Below are positions 1 to 7,184 of a stretch of DNA of 64,000 bases, in pieces. The notes below the pieces were generated by a model. It was given only the letters and a program-made list of their open reading frames with translations, ran no database searches and was not told the origin of the DNA. The translations under genes were made by a program, and so were the position numbers. Position 1 is the first letter of the stretch. Every line of letters begins with the position of its first letter. The DNA is from Acidobacteriota bacterium (GTDB lineage Bacteria > Acidobacteriota > Thermoanaerobaculia > UBA5066), in NCBI GenBank assembly GCA_016716715.1, contig JADJVE010000003.1:186001-250000 (forward strand), in the 5' to 3' direction.

Positions 1-450
1 GCAGGACGCCCACGCGCCCGGCGTCCCGCCGGACGCCGCCGCGCTGCTGGGGGGAGGCGGCGGCGAGAGGATCGTCGTGCCGCAGGCCGCGTCGGGATAG
101 AAGTTCAGCGTGAAGAACGCCTGGGATTGCTGAGCCGTTCGGAACCGCACGGCGCCGCCGAACGAATAGACGACACCCGGCTGAACGGGAACGCACGTGC
201 GCGCGAAGAGGGTGACGGGATTGAATGTGGCTCCCGCGAGCGCCGCGAAGCCCGGGGACCCGTCGGCGCCCGGCCCGGGATCGCGCACGAGGGTGGCCGT
301 GATCCCGGGGGAGAGCCGAAGGGACCACGCGGAGATCCCGGAGGCGAAGTGCGGGTCGGAAACGAGGTTCTGGCCGCGCGCGGCGCCGGCTGTGAGAAGG
401 AGACTCGCGACGAGAACGAAACTCGGCACACGCGAAGGCTCACGAACCAT
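1..450 (-). CDS. Secreted protein with carbohydrate-binding-like N-terminus (partial)
   Basis: The frame is open from an ATG at 448-450 to the left edge (150 codons), so the C-terminal part is missing. The product starts with a signal peptide (basic start, hydrophobic FVLVASLLLTAG, likely cut near ARG-QN), followed by NLVSDPHFASGISAWSL. That is the usual opening of CBM4/9-like or PEP-CTERM-type modules, in which a 'NL..N..FE.G..GW' phrase begins a beta-sandwich. Further on, FNPVTLFARTCVPVQPG fits such a fold, and a Pro/Ser-rich stretch near residue 130 may be a linker. A cell-surface or secreted glycan-binding role is inferred only. It is divergent from the kinase at 492, with 41 bp between the start codons. 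A TAGAGT box ends 7 nt before the ATG and there is no SD. Confidence 0.7.
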   Translation of the reverse strand, partial: MVREPSRVPSFVLVASLLLTAGAARGQNLVSDPHFASGISAWSLRLSPGITATLVRDPGPGADGSPGFAALAGATFNPVTLFARTCVPVQPGVVYSFGGAVRFRTAQQSQAFFTLNFYPDAACGTTILSPPPPPSSAAASGGTPGAWASC

Positions 451-457
451 CCGGCCG

Positions 458-463
458 ACTCTA
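458..463 (-). promoter_or_regulatory. -10 box (TAGAGT) of the partial secreted-protein gene
   Basis: On the minus strand TAGAGT is followed by 7 nt and then the ATG at 450. With usual -10 to start-site spacing the transcript would begin at or next to the ATG (leaderless). No clear -35 is seen. Confidence 0.45.
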
Positions 464-474
464 TCCCGCGCACC

Positions 475-480
475 TATAAT
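475..480 (+). promoter_or_regulatory. Consensus -10 box (TATAAT) of the kinase gene
   Basis: A perfect TATAAT sits 11 nt before the ATG at 492. The predicted leader is only about 5 nt and contains no Shine-Dalgarno sequence. It lies back to back with the minus-strand box at 458-463. Confidence 0.55.
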
Positions 481-491
481 CGCCCTCCAAC

Positions 492-3074
492 ATGTCGCTC
501 TTGACCGGGGCCAGGCTCGGGTCGTACGAGATCGTCGGGCCGCTGGGCGCCGGTGGCATGGGCGACGTCTACAGAGCCCGCGACCTGACGCTCGGGCGCG
601 AGGTCGCGATCAAGGTGCTGCCGGACCAGTTCGGGAGCGATCCTGAGCGCCTCGCGCGTTTCGAGCGCGAGGCAAGGGCGCTCGCGTCGCTGAGCCACCC
701 CAACATCGCCGCGATCTACGGCGTCGAGAAAAACGGCCCGGTGCAGGCGATCGTGATGGAGCTGGTGCCTGGTGATGACCTGTCCGAGCGCGTGAGGCGC
801 GGCCCGGTCGCGCTCCCCGAGGCGATCGCCATCGCCCGGCAGATCGCCGACGCGCTCGACGCCGCACACGAGAAGGGAATCGTCCACCGCGATCTCAAGC
901 CAGCGAACATCAAGATCACGCCCGACGGCCTCGTCAAAGTGCTGGACTTTGGCTTGGCGAAGGCTGTCGCTGCTCGCGACTTTTTCGGTGATGACTCGGG
1001 CGCCTCGACAGAGCTGAAGGCGACGCGAGAGGGACTCGTCGTCGGGACCGTGCCCTACATGAGCCCCGAGCAGGCGCGCGGCCAAGCCGTCGATCGGCGC
1101 ACGGACATCTGGGCCTTCGGATGCGTGTTGTTCGAGATGCTGGCGGGCCGAAAGGCCTTCTCCCGTGAGACGAGCTCCGACACGATCGCGGCCATTCTCC
1201 GCTCCGACGTGGACTGGACCAGCTTGCCGGATGACGTGCCACCTGCGCTGCGCCATTTGCTCGAGCGCTGCCTTGACGAGAATCTCAGGCGTCGCCTGCG
1301 CGACATCGGCGACGCGCGACCGGCCCTCGAGGACGCGCTCCTGCCCGTCGCGGCTGTTCCCGTCCACCCGGCCGCGCCGGGCGTGTCACGAAGAGGGGTC
1401 CTCTTCGGCGGAGCGGCACTGGGGATGCTGGGCGTCGGGTTCGTGGGCGGCTCGGCGGCGGCAGGCCGCGGGCGCGGTGGGGCCCCGCCGTCATACCAGC
1501 GGCTCACGTTCAGGCGCGGGTTGATTCGCACGGCTCGTTTCGCGCCCGACTTCAAGACGGTCCTTTGCGGTGCTCTTTGGGACGGCGACGTATGTCGCAT
1601 CTACACGGTCAGACCCGAGAGTCCGGAATCGGCTCCGCTCAATCTGCCCCCCGCGATGCCCCTGGCGATCTCCGCGTCCGGAGAGCTGGCGCTGTCCCTC
1701 GGCACGCACTTGAGGGGCACCATGACCTACGGCACGCTCGCGCGCGTGCCGCTCTCGGGAGGCGCCCCCCGGGAAATGCTCGAGGACGTGAAGTTCGCGG
1801 ATTGGTCCCCCGACGGCCGCGACCTCGCGATCGTCCGGCGAGCGGGCGCTCGCGACCAGCTCGAATTCCCGATGGGCACCGTCGTAGCCGAGTCGTCCAC
1901 GCCGAATGGCGGGTTCAGCTTCGTCCGCGTGTCCCCGGGCGGCGATTTCGTGGCCGCCTTCGAGCTCGCGGCAGCCCGCGACTTGAACGGCACGGTCACC
2001 ATCGTCGACCGCTCCGGCAGGCGGAAGGCCACGTCGCGGCCGTATGTCAACGTTTTCGGACTGGCGTGGAGCGGGAACGGACGTGAGGTCCTCTTCACGG
2101 CAGCCGACGAGCTGCCGCTTTTCCGCAACACGCTCTACGCGATGCCCCTCGACGGGCCCGTGCGCGTCCTCGCACGCCTGCCAGGCAATGTCAGCCTGCA
2201 CGACGTGGCGCCCGACGGCCGCGTCCTGATCGCGCGCACGGACGATCGCAGCGGCATCTCCGTCTTCGCGCCCGGCGCGGCGACCGAACGCGATCTGTCC
2301 TGGCTCGACGCGCCGGTCCTGGCCGACATCTCCATGGACGGCCGATCGATTCTCTTCTCGGAGACTGGTGTTGGCGGCGGGCCCCGGGGAAGCACCTACT
2401 TGCGCGGCACCAACGGCTCGGCGCCGGTGCGCCTCGGCGATGGTCACGCGCAGGCACTGTCGCCGGATGGCCGATGGGCGATCGCGCGGACGGGATCGCC
2501 GCACCTCGATCTGGTTCCGACCGGAGCGGGACAGGCCAGGCGGCTCGAGCGATCGGGCCTGACGCTGCTCACGGCGCGCTTTCTGCCTGACAGCCGGCGC
2601 GTTGTCGTGCGCGCGCAGCCGGCGGCGGGCGGCCCCCGGCTGTTCGTGATCGACATCGACGGGACAGCGGTCGACGCCATCACGCCCGGGGACGTGGCGG
2701 TCGGCGCGACGGGGTGGCAGGTGTCGCCGGATGGGACGGCGGTAGCGGTCGCGACGGATCGCGCGCTGGAGCTCTATCCGCTGACGCCTGGGCCCCCGCG
2801 ACGAGTGCCTGGGGTGACGGACCGAGACTGGCCGCTCCGCTGGATCGAGGACGGCATCCTGATCTCCGAGAACCCGGCGGCCGCGGGGACGGTGTTTCGT
2901 CTCGATCTATCCACCGGCCGGCGCGTCGCCTGGAAGGAGATCGGGCCCACGGATCCGACCGGGATCATGAGCCTGAACCTGTCGGGGATGGTGGTGACGC
3001 CGAACGGCCAGCACTACGGCTACGGCTGGCATCGGGCGATCAGCGATCTATATCTCGGCGGCGGATGGACGTGA
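492..3074 (+). CDS. Ser/Thr protein kinase with C-terminal TolB/WD40-like propeller
   Basis: An 860-residue PknB-type kinase. The N-terminal kinase domain (about 10-280) has the Gly-rich loop GAGGMGDV (19-26), the ATP-binding Lys41 in VAIK, the catalytic HRDLKPAN (H132-R133-D134) and DFG (152-154), with YMSPEQ for the activation-segment end, so it should be active. A short hydrophobic segment follows directly after a twin-arginine-like SRRGVLFGG (S299-R300-R301). The remaining 530 residues hold repeated 'SPDGR'-type WD40/TolB blades, expected to form a beta-propeller outside the membrane as sensor or scaffold. This kinase-propeller architecture is frequent in Acidobacteriota. Targets are unknown. 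Transcription probably starts just before the ATG (TATAAT at 475-480). It stands alone, with a tRNA gene convergent downstream. Confidence 0.92.
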   Translation: MSLLTGARLGSYEIVGPLGAGGMGDVYRARDLTLGREVAIKVLPDQFGSDPERLARFEREARALASLSHPNIAAIYGVEKNGPVQAIVMELVPGDDLSERVRRGPVALPEAIAIARQIADALDAAHEKGIVHRDLKPANIKITPDGLVKVLDFGLAKAVAARDFFGDDSGASTELKATREGLVVGTVPYMSPEQARGQAVDRRTDIWAFGCVLFEMLAGRKAFSRETSSDTIAAILRSDVDWTSLPDDVPPALRHLLERCLDENLRRRLRDIGDARPALEDALLPVAAVPVHPAAPGVSRRGVLFGGAALGMLGVGFVGGSAAAGRGRGGAPPSYQRLTFRRGLIRTARFAPDFKTVLCGALWDGDVCRIYTVRPESPESAPLNLPPAMPLAISASGELALSLGTHLRGTMTYGTLARVPLSGGAPREMLEDVKFADWSPDGRDLAIVRRAGARDQLEFPMGTVVAESSTPNGGFSFVRVSPGGDFVAAFELAAARDLNGTVTIVDRSGRRKATSRPYVNVFGLAWSGNGREVLFTAADELPLFRNTLYAMPLDGPVRVLARLPGNVSLHDVAPDGRVLIARTDDRSGISVFAPGAATERDLSWLDAPVLADISMDGRSILFSETGVGGGPRGSTYLRGTNGSAPVRLGDGHAQALSPDGRWAIARTGSPHLDLVPTGAGQARRLERSGLTLLTARFLPDSRRVVVRAQPAAGGPRLFVIDIDGTAVDAITPGDVAVGATGWQVSPDGTAVAVATDRALELYPLTPGPPRRVPGVTDRDWPLRWIEDGILISENPAAAGTVFRLDLSTGRRVAWKEIGPTDPTGIMSLNLSGMVVTPNGQHYGYGWHRAISDLYLGGGWT

Positions 3075-3108
3075 CCTTCCGCGCCTCACCGGCGAAGGGT
3101 CGATGAAG

Positions 3109-3184
3109 TGGTGGAGCTGATCAGGATCGAACTGACGACCTCCTGAGTGCGATTCAGGCGCTCTCCCAACTGAGCTACAGCCCC
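3109..3184 (-). tRNA. tRNA-Ala (anticodon CGC)
   Basis: The minus-strand sequence folds as a 76-nt cloverleaf. The acceptor arms GGGGCTG and CAGCTCC pair over 7 bp, including the G3:U70 wobble that is the identity signal of tRNA-Ala. The D arm is GCTC...GAGC, the anticodon stem CCTGA/TCAGG, the loop ATCGCAC with anticodon CGC (reads GCG, a frequent codon here), and the T arm GTCAG-TTCGATC-CTGAT. The 3' CCA is encoded (3109-3111). Confidence 0.95.
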
Positions 3185-3251
3185 ACCCGTCGGAGAGGAC
3201 GCGGAGATTAGCGGGAAGCGGTGAGGCCGTCAAACGCGGCCCCCGAAGGCC

Positions 3252-3758
3252 TCAGCTCGGAGTCTCGACGAGCTTGCGCTTGACCGCGCGGAACACGCCC
3301 TCGATGATCGCGTCGTCGAGGCCGAACGTCCGCACGGCGAACCGCACGAGCCTCCCGCGCACCTCCGCCTCCTCGGTCACCGTGAGTTTCGTGATCTGCG
3401 CGGTCTCGAGCTCGAGCTCGAACGTCCACGTCCCGCCGTAGGCGACGTCCGGCTCGGTCGTCCTGACGACGAGCTTGCGGGGAGGCCGGAATGTATCGAA
3501 CGTGATCGAGACGGGCGACCCGACGACCTCGATCGCCGTGGGCGGCGCCGTCGCCACTCCCTGGTCCACGGCGCGCAGGTCCGAGCGATCGACCGGCAGC
3601 TGGCGGATCGAGAGGAGCGCGGACCAGACCCGTTCCGGCGGCGCCGCGAACGACTTGCGGCGCGTCAGGACGTGCTTCTGGGGCAGGCCGGCCCCGACCA
3701 TCGCCATGACGACGACGGCGACGACGCAGAACGCGAGGAACTTGAGGGCGGCCTTCAC
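3252..3758 (-). CDS. SRPBCC-family (START/polyketide cyclase-like) membrane-anchored protein
   Basis: A 168-residue protein starting with GTG at 3758, which overlaps the stop of the upstream YihY gene by four bases (GTGA), so translation is probably coupled. Residues about 5-26 form a hydrophobic anchor or signal (FLAFCVVAVVVMAMVGAG). The rest has the SRPBCC pattern: RRKSFAAPPERVWSALLSIR at the N-terminal strand/helix, a middle beta sheet and a C-terminal amphipathic helix (GVFRAVKRKLVE). The fold binds hydrophobic ligands in a deep cavity; the ligand cannot be told from sequence. The codons upstream in the same frame remain open for more than 1 kb but are antisense-like shadow and were not used. 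Confidence 0.8.
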   Translation of the reverse strand: MKAALKFLAFCVVAVVVMAMVGAGLPQKHVLTRRKSFAAPPERVWSALLSIRQLPVDRSDLRAVDQGVATAPPTAIEVVGSPVSITFDTFRPPRKLVVRTTEPDVAYGGTWTFELELETAQITKLTVTEEAEVRGRLVRFAVRTFGLDDAIIEGVFRAVKRKLVETPS

Positions 3759-5038
3759 GGCGCCACGATCGCCTTCACGGTCCGATTCTGCTCCTGGGCG
3801 CCGGCCGTGAGGAGGTCGTGGAGGCTCGTCCCCTGCAGGACGGCCCGTTCCTCGCGCGCGGCCTTCCCGAAGATGCGGTGCAGGCTCGTGGCGACGGCGT
3901 CGGTCCCCTTCGGGACGGCGCGCGCGGCCGACTCGCCGATCGCGCGCGCGACCGCGTAGAGCGAGATCGTCTCCGGGGCCCGCGTGAGCGAGAAGACGCC
4001 GCCCTCGCCGGCCGCCACGAGGCCGGCCTGGCGCAGGTCGCGCACGAGGGGCACGACGTCGGCCTCCGGCCGCGCGAGCTCGTGCGCGAGCGCCGTGAGC
4101 GTGCGCGTCGCCCGGTCGTTCCGCCAGGCGACCGTCAGGACGAGGAGGAGCCGCACGGATTCGTACAGGCGGCCGCCCTCCTCGGTGCGCTCCGCGAGGG
4201 CGTCGTGGTCGAGGAACTCCGCGCGGAACTGGATCGCGTGGGCGAGCGAGATCCCGAGCAGGAAGAGGACGAACACGAAGCCCACCGCGACGACGAAGAC
4301 GATGGCGGCCGTGAGCGGGCCGTAAACGGCGCCGCCGCCCGCGAGCTGCGCGACGCCGCGCGCGATCGCGACGCGGAGCCCCGTGATCGTCGCCGCCGCG
4401 AACGTCGCGCCGGCGAGCGCGGGACCCCATCGGACGACGGCGCCCGGGAGCGTCCGGTAGAGGTAGACGAGAAGGACGAGCGTCAGGATCGCGCCGAGAG
4501 GCCGGATGCCGGAAAGGCTCGCCCCGCTCTCGAGGACGAGCGACGTGAGGACGCCGATCGCGATCGGCCCGAGGATCATCACGGACAGCGCGGTGCCGAG
4601 CCGCCGGAGCGGCGGCCGCGGCGTCACGGTCGTGCCCCACAGGGCCTGCGCGGCGCCCTCCACCAGGAAATAGGTCCGGAGCGACGTGACGAGGAAGAAG
4701 ATCGTCGCGGTCCCCGACACCGACGCATAGCGCACGATCGTCTGGATGTCCGCGACGACTTCGCGCCCGGCGCCCGGGAGGGCAAGGCGGAGGATCCGAT
4801 AGAGGCCGACGCCCGAGAGGCCGAAGAGCGTCGACGTGAGGACCGTGACGGACGCGATGAGGGGGACGAGGCTCAGCAGCGACGAGTACGCGAGGCTCGA
4901 GGCGAGGTCGAATCCGCGGGCGTCCCAGAAGCGACGTGCCGTGCCTCGGCCGACCACCCGCAGGGTTTCGGCCAGGTTCTGCCACGGGGTCCGGGCGAGC
5001 CGGAGCCGCGCCGTCGTCGGGTGCATTGCGTCTCCCAT
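3755..5038 (-). CDS. YihY/BrkB family inner-membrane protein
   Basis: A 427-residue polytopic protein. After a soluble N-terminus, residues about 45-290 hold six hydrophobic segments with the family's opening phrase SLAYSSLLSLVPLIA, a YihY/virulence factor BrkB (formerly 'RNase BN') signature, plus a short loop with YFLVEGAA. The last 130 residues are cytosolic and winged-helix-like (DVVPLVRDLRQAGLVAA), as in many longer members. The biochemical role is unsettled; the RNase BN assignment was withdrawn for this family. ATG at 5038 was preferred over one at 5071 because GGAAGG lies 5 nt upstream of it. The stop overlaps the next gene. Confidence 0.88.
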   Translation of the reverse strand: MGDAMHPTTARLRLARTPWQNLAETLRVVGRGTARRFWDARGFDLASSLAYSSLLSLVPLIASVTVLTSTLFGLSGVGLYRILRLALPGAGREVVADIQTIVRYASVSGTATIFFLVTSLRTYFLVEGAAQALWGTTVTPRPPLRRLGTALSVMILGPIAIGVLTSLVLESGASLSGIRPLGAILTLVLLVYLYRTLPGAVVRWGPALAGATFAAATITGLRVAIARGVAQLAGGGAVYGPLTAAIVFVVAVGFVFVLFLLGISLAHAIQFRAEFLDHDALAERTEEGGRLYESVRLLLVLTVAWRNDRATRTLTALAHELARPEADVVPLVRDLRQAGLVAAGEGGVFSLTRAPETISLYAVARAIGESAARAVPKGTDAVATSLHRIFGKAAREERAVLQGTSLHDLLTAGAQEQNRTVKAIVAP

Positions 5039-5097
5039 CGTAACCTTCCGCCCGCGCGCGGGCTGTGACAAGATTCCGCCTCCCGAAGGAGGACCTC

Positions 5098-5388
5098 ATG
5101 GCCAACAACACCGTCGAAGACGCCGCCCGGGCGGTGGAGCAGAAGATCGACGCGACGCGCGATGCCGCCGCCTCGGGCGCGGGCCGGGTCCGCGAGCGTG
5201 TCTCGGAGGTCGCCGACAACGTCAAGGCGCGCGCCTCCGCGCTGCGCGACAAGATCGCGGACACCGAGTGGGAAGACGTGAAAGCGAACGTCGCGGGCTA
5301 CGTCCGCGACAACCCGGGCAAGTCGGTGGCGATCGCGCTCGGCGTCGGGTTCGCGCTCGGGCTCCTCATGCGGCGAAGGGACGACTGA
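5098..5388 (+). CDS. DUF883/ElaB-YqjD-like membrane-anchored helical protein
   Basis: A 96-residue protein: a charged, heptad-rich amphipathic helix (residues 1-65, VEDAARAVEQKIDATRDAA and similar) followed by a DNPGKSVAIALGVGFALG membrane anchor and an RRR end. This matches the DUF883 (ElaB/YqjD/YgaM) group, in which E. coli members tether ribosomes to the inner membrane in stationary phase. That role is not proven here. AAGGAGG at 5084-5090 fixes the start at 5098. It shares TGATG with the next gene, so the two are an operon, divergent from yihY. Confidence 0.8.
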   Translation: MANNTVEDAARAVEQKIDATRDAAASGAGRVRERVSEVADNVKARASALRDKIADTEWEDVKANVAGYVRDNPGKSVAIALGVGFALGLLMRRRDD

Positions 5389-5672
5389 TGGACGGCGCCG
5401 CCCGCCCGCCCGCTCCTCACGGCGCGTCGCCCGAAGGCCCGGTCGGCGCGCTCGGTGAGCCGTTCGGCTTCATCGCGTCCGGCGACTGGCAGAAGACCGT
5501 TCTCGAGACGGTCCAGAAGCACCCGATCCCGTGCCTCGTGGGCGCGGCCGCGGTGGGCTTCATCGTGGGCCGCTATCGCGGGCGCGCCATCGTCGGCGCC
5601 CTCGCCGGCGTCGCGACGAACATGGTGCTGAAGCAGATCGGCGAGTCGTTCGTCGGCGGAGACCTCGGCTAG
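5388..5672 (+). CDS. Small membrane protein, unknown, partner of the DUF883 protein
   Basis: A 94-residue product whose ATG overlaps the preceding stop (TGATG). A Pro/Gly-rich N-terminal 30 residues precede two short hydrophobic stretches (residues 46-60 and 67-82) with Gly-rich GAAAVGFIVGRYRG, much like the anchor of DUF883 proteins, where such a segment binds the bilayer. It probably acts in the membrane together with its neighbour. I do not recognise a named family. Confidence 0.65.
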   Translation: MDGAARPPAPHGASPEGPVGALGEPFGFIASGDWQKTVLETVQKHPIPCLVGAAAVGFIVGRYRGRAIVGALAGVATNMVLKQIGESFVGGDLG

Positions 5673-5694
5673 AAGGTTCGGCGCTTCGCCCGCG

Positions 5695-5700
5695 TAGACT
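5695..5700 (+). promoter_or_regulatory. -10 box (TAGACT) of selD
   Basis: TAGACT ends exactly 6 nt before the selD ATG at 5707, with no SD between, so a leaderless or near-leaderless transcript is predicted. The same hexamer at the same distance precedes the M20 peptidase gene at 61611. Confidence 0.5.
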
Positions 5701-5706
5701 CTTCCC

Positions 5707-6831
5707 ATGGAGAAGTCTGCGAAGGCTCATCCGTCGATCCTGACGTTCGCGTCGTCGGCGGGTTGAGCGTGCAAGCTGGGTCAGTCTGACCTGGTGAAAC
5801 TGCTGGGTGCGCTGCCGCGGGTGCACGATCCGCGCGCTCTCGTCGGATTCGACTCGTCCGACGACGCTGCCGTATTCCGCCTCGGGGACGCCGACGACCC
5901 CGACGCCGAGTGCCTGCTCGCGACGACGGATTTCTTCACGCCGGTCGTGGACTCGCCGTTCGACTTCGGCCGCGTCGCGGCCGCGAACGCCCTCTCGGAC
6001 GTCTGGGCGATGGGCGGCGAGCCGCTCTTCGCGCTGAACCTCGTCGGCTTTCCGGCGAAGGCCCTCCCGATGGAGGTCCTGGGCGAGATTCTCGCGGGCG
6101 GCGCGGCCGTCGCCGAGGACGCCGGGATCCCGATCCTCGGCGGCCACTCGACGGACTTCGACGTTCCGGTCTACGGCATGGCCGTGACGGGCCGCGCGAA
6201 GCTCTCGCGCCTGCGCCGCAACGTCGGCGCCCGGCCGGGCGACGCGCTCGTCCTCACGAAGGCGCTCGGCACCGGCATCCTCACCTCCGCGCTGCGCGCG
6301 CGCGTTCTGCGCGAGGGCTCGATCCGCGCGCTCCTCGGCCGCGGCGAGGGCCCGACGCCGGAGGAGGAGGAGGGCGCCGTCGCCTCGATGATCCGGCTCA
6401 ACCGCGCGGCCGCGCGCGCCGCGGACGCCTTCGACGTCTCGGCGTCGACGGACGTGACGGGCTTCGGGCTCCTCGGCCACCTGAAGGAGATGCTCGGGGG
6501 CGGCGGCGTCTCGGCGGAGGTTTCCGCGTCGGCTCTGCCCGTCCTCGCGGGCGCCCGGCGTCTCGTTGCGGCGGGCTTCGCGCCCGACGGCTCGCGGCGG
6601 AACCTCGCCGCGGCGCGGCCCGGCCTCGACGTTGCGTCCGGCGTCGCCGAGGACGATCTTCTCCTCGCGGCCGACGCCCAGACGTCCGGGGGTTTGCTCC
6701 TCGCCGTCCGGGAATCGGAGGCGGAGGCGCTCGTGGCGGCGCTGCGCGGCGGAGGCGACGCTCCCGCGGCGGTCGTGGGACGGTTTTTCGGGATACGGTC
6801 GGGTGCACCGGCGATCCGGGTGATCGCTTGA
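5707..6831 (+). CDS. selD: Selenide, water dikinase (selenophosphate synthetase) with in-frame UGA = selenocysteine
   Basis: SelD makes selenophosphate from selenide and ATP, the Se donor for Sec-tRNA and 2-selenouridine. The frame runs from ATG 5707 through TGA at 5764-5766 (codon 20) to 6831, 374 residues with Sec. The residues around the UGA read SSAG-U-ACKLGQSDL. In other SelD proteins this is the catalytic loop GAGC(U)GCKI, whose first Cys/Sec is the active residue, so the UGA falls exactly on the catalytic position. The downstream part is clearly SelD: VGFDSSDDAAVF, TTDFFTPVVD, FGRVAAANALSDVWAMGG (metal/ATP binding) and ILGGHS. A start at GTG 5794 would remove the catalytic loop. A hairpin at 5776-5794 resembles a bacterial SECIS. 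The host must carry selA/selB/selC elsewhere. Confidence 0.93.
5776..5794 (+). promoter_or_regulatory. selD: SECIS-like hairpin in selD
   Basis: Starting 9 nt after the UGA, CTGGGTCA and TGACCTGG pair over 8 bp (two G-U pairs) around a GTC loop. Bacterial SECIS elements bind SelB through a short stem-loop at this distance, with G and U in the apical loop. The fold is seen; SelB binding is inferred. Confidence 0.6.
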
Positions 6832-6842
6832 AGGAGGCGGAC

Positions 6843-7136
6843 ATGGACGCGACGAAGGACGAAGAGCGCTGGGAAGGGGTCACGTCGGCGGCGAACGAGT
6901 CCGAGGCGGCGCTCATCGCGGGATTTCTCGAGAGCCGCGGAATCCCGGCCCGCGTCGTGGACAAGAGCTTCCACCTGACGCCGACCGAGAGCGAGGACCT
7001 GTCGGGCGTCGAAGTCGGCGTGCCGGCCGCGCGTGTCGCCGAGGCGCGCGAGGAGCTCGCCCGCCGCGAAAAGGCCTACGACGAGGCGCCTCCCGGATCG
7101 GATCTGATCAGCGACGACGAACCCTCGGGCGGCTGA
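6843..7136 (+). CDS. DUF2007-like small protein
   Basis: A 97-residue protein with ATG at 6843, 11 nt after the selD stop, with GGAGG upstream, so co-transcribed with selD. The pattern 'ANESEAALIAGFLESRGIPARVVDK' ... 'VEVGVPAARVAEAREEL' is that of DUF2007 (putative signal-transducing) proteins: a ferredoxin-like beta-alpha-beta unit where a helix packs next to the IPARVVD strand and a second helix follows V.VP....EA. The acidic tail (residues 84-97) is probably disordered. Function is unknown in the whole family; no catalytic residues are visible. Confidence 0.7.
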   Translation: MDATKDEERWEGVTSAANESEAALIAGFLESRGIPARVVDKSFHLTPTESEDLSGVEVGVPAARVAEAREELARREKAYDEAPPGSDLISDDEPSGG

Positions 7137-7184
7137 TCACGGGGTCTCGAGGCGCCTCCGCTAGAATCCGGCGCCGGAGTCTCA

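Noticed and set aside
3074..3251. Extra gene around the tRNA
   Set aside because: Short frames here coincide with the tRNA and have no SD or conserved sequence.
3759..5264. Long minus-strand open frame continuous with the SRPBCC gene (670 codons)
   Set aside because: Only the last 168 codons look like protein; the rest is Arg/Pro-rich antisense to a better frame encoding YihY, with which the GTG start overlaps properly.
5764..5766. In-frame TGA in selD as a nonsense mutation or sequencing error
   Set aside because: It falls exactly on the catalytic Cys/Sec residue, the frame and conserved sequence continue on both sides, and a hairpin follows at SECIS distance; chance is unlikely.
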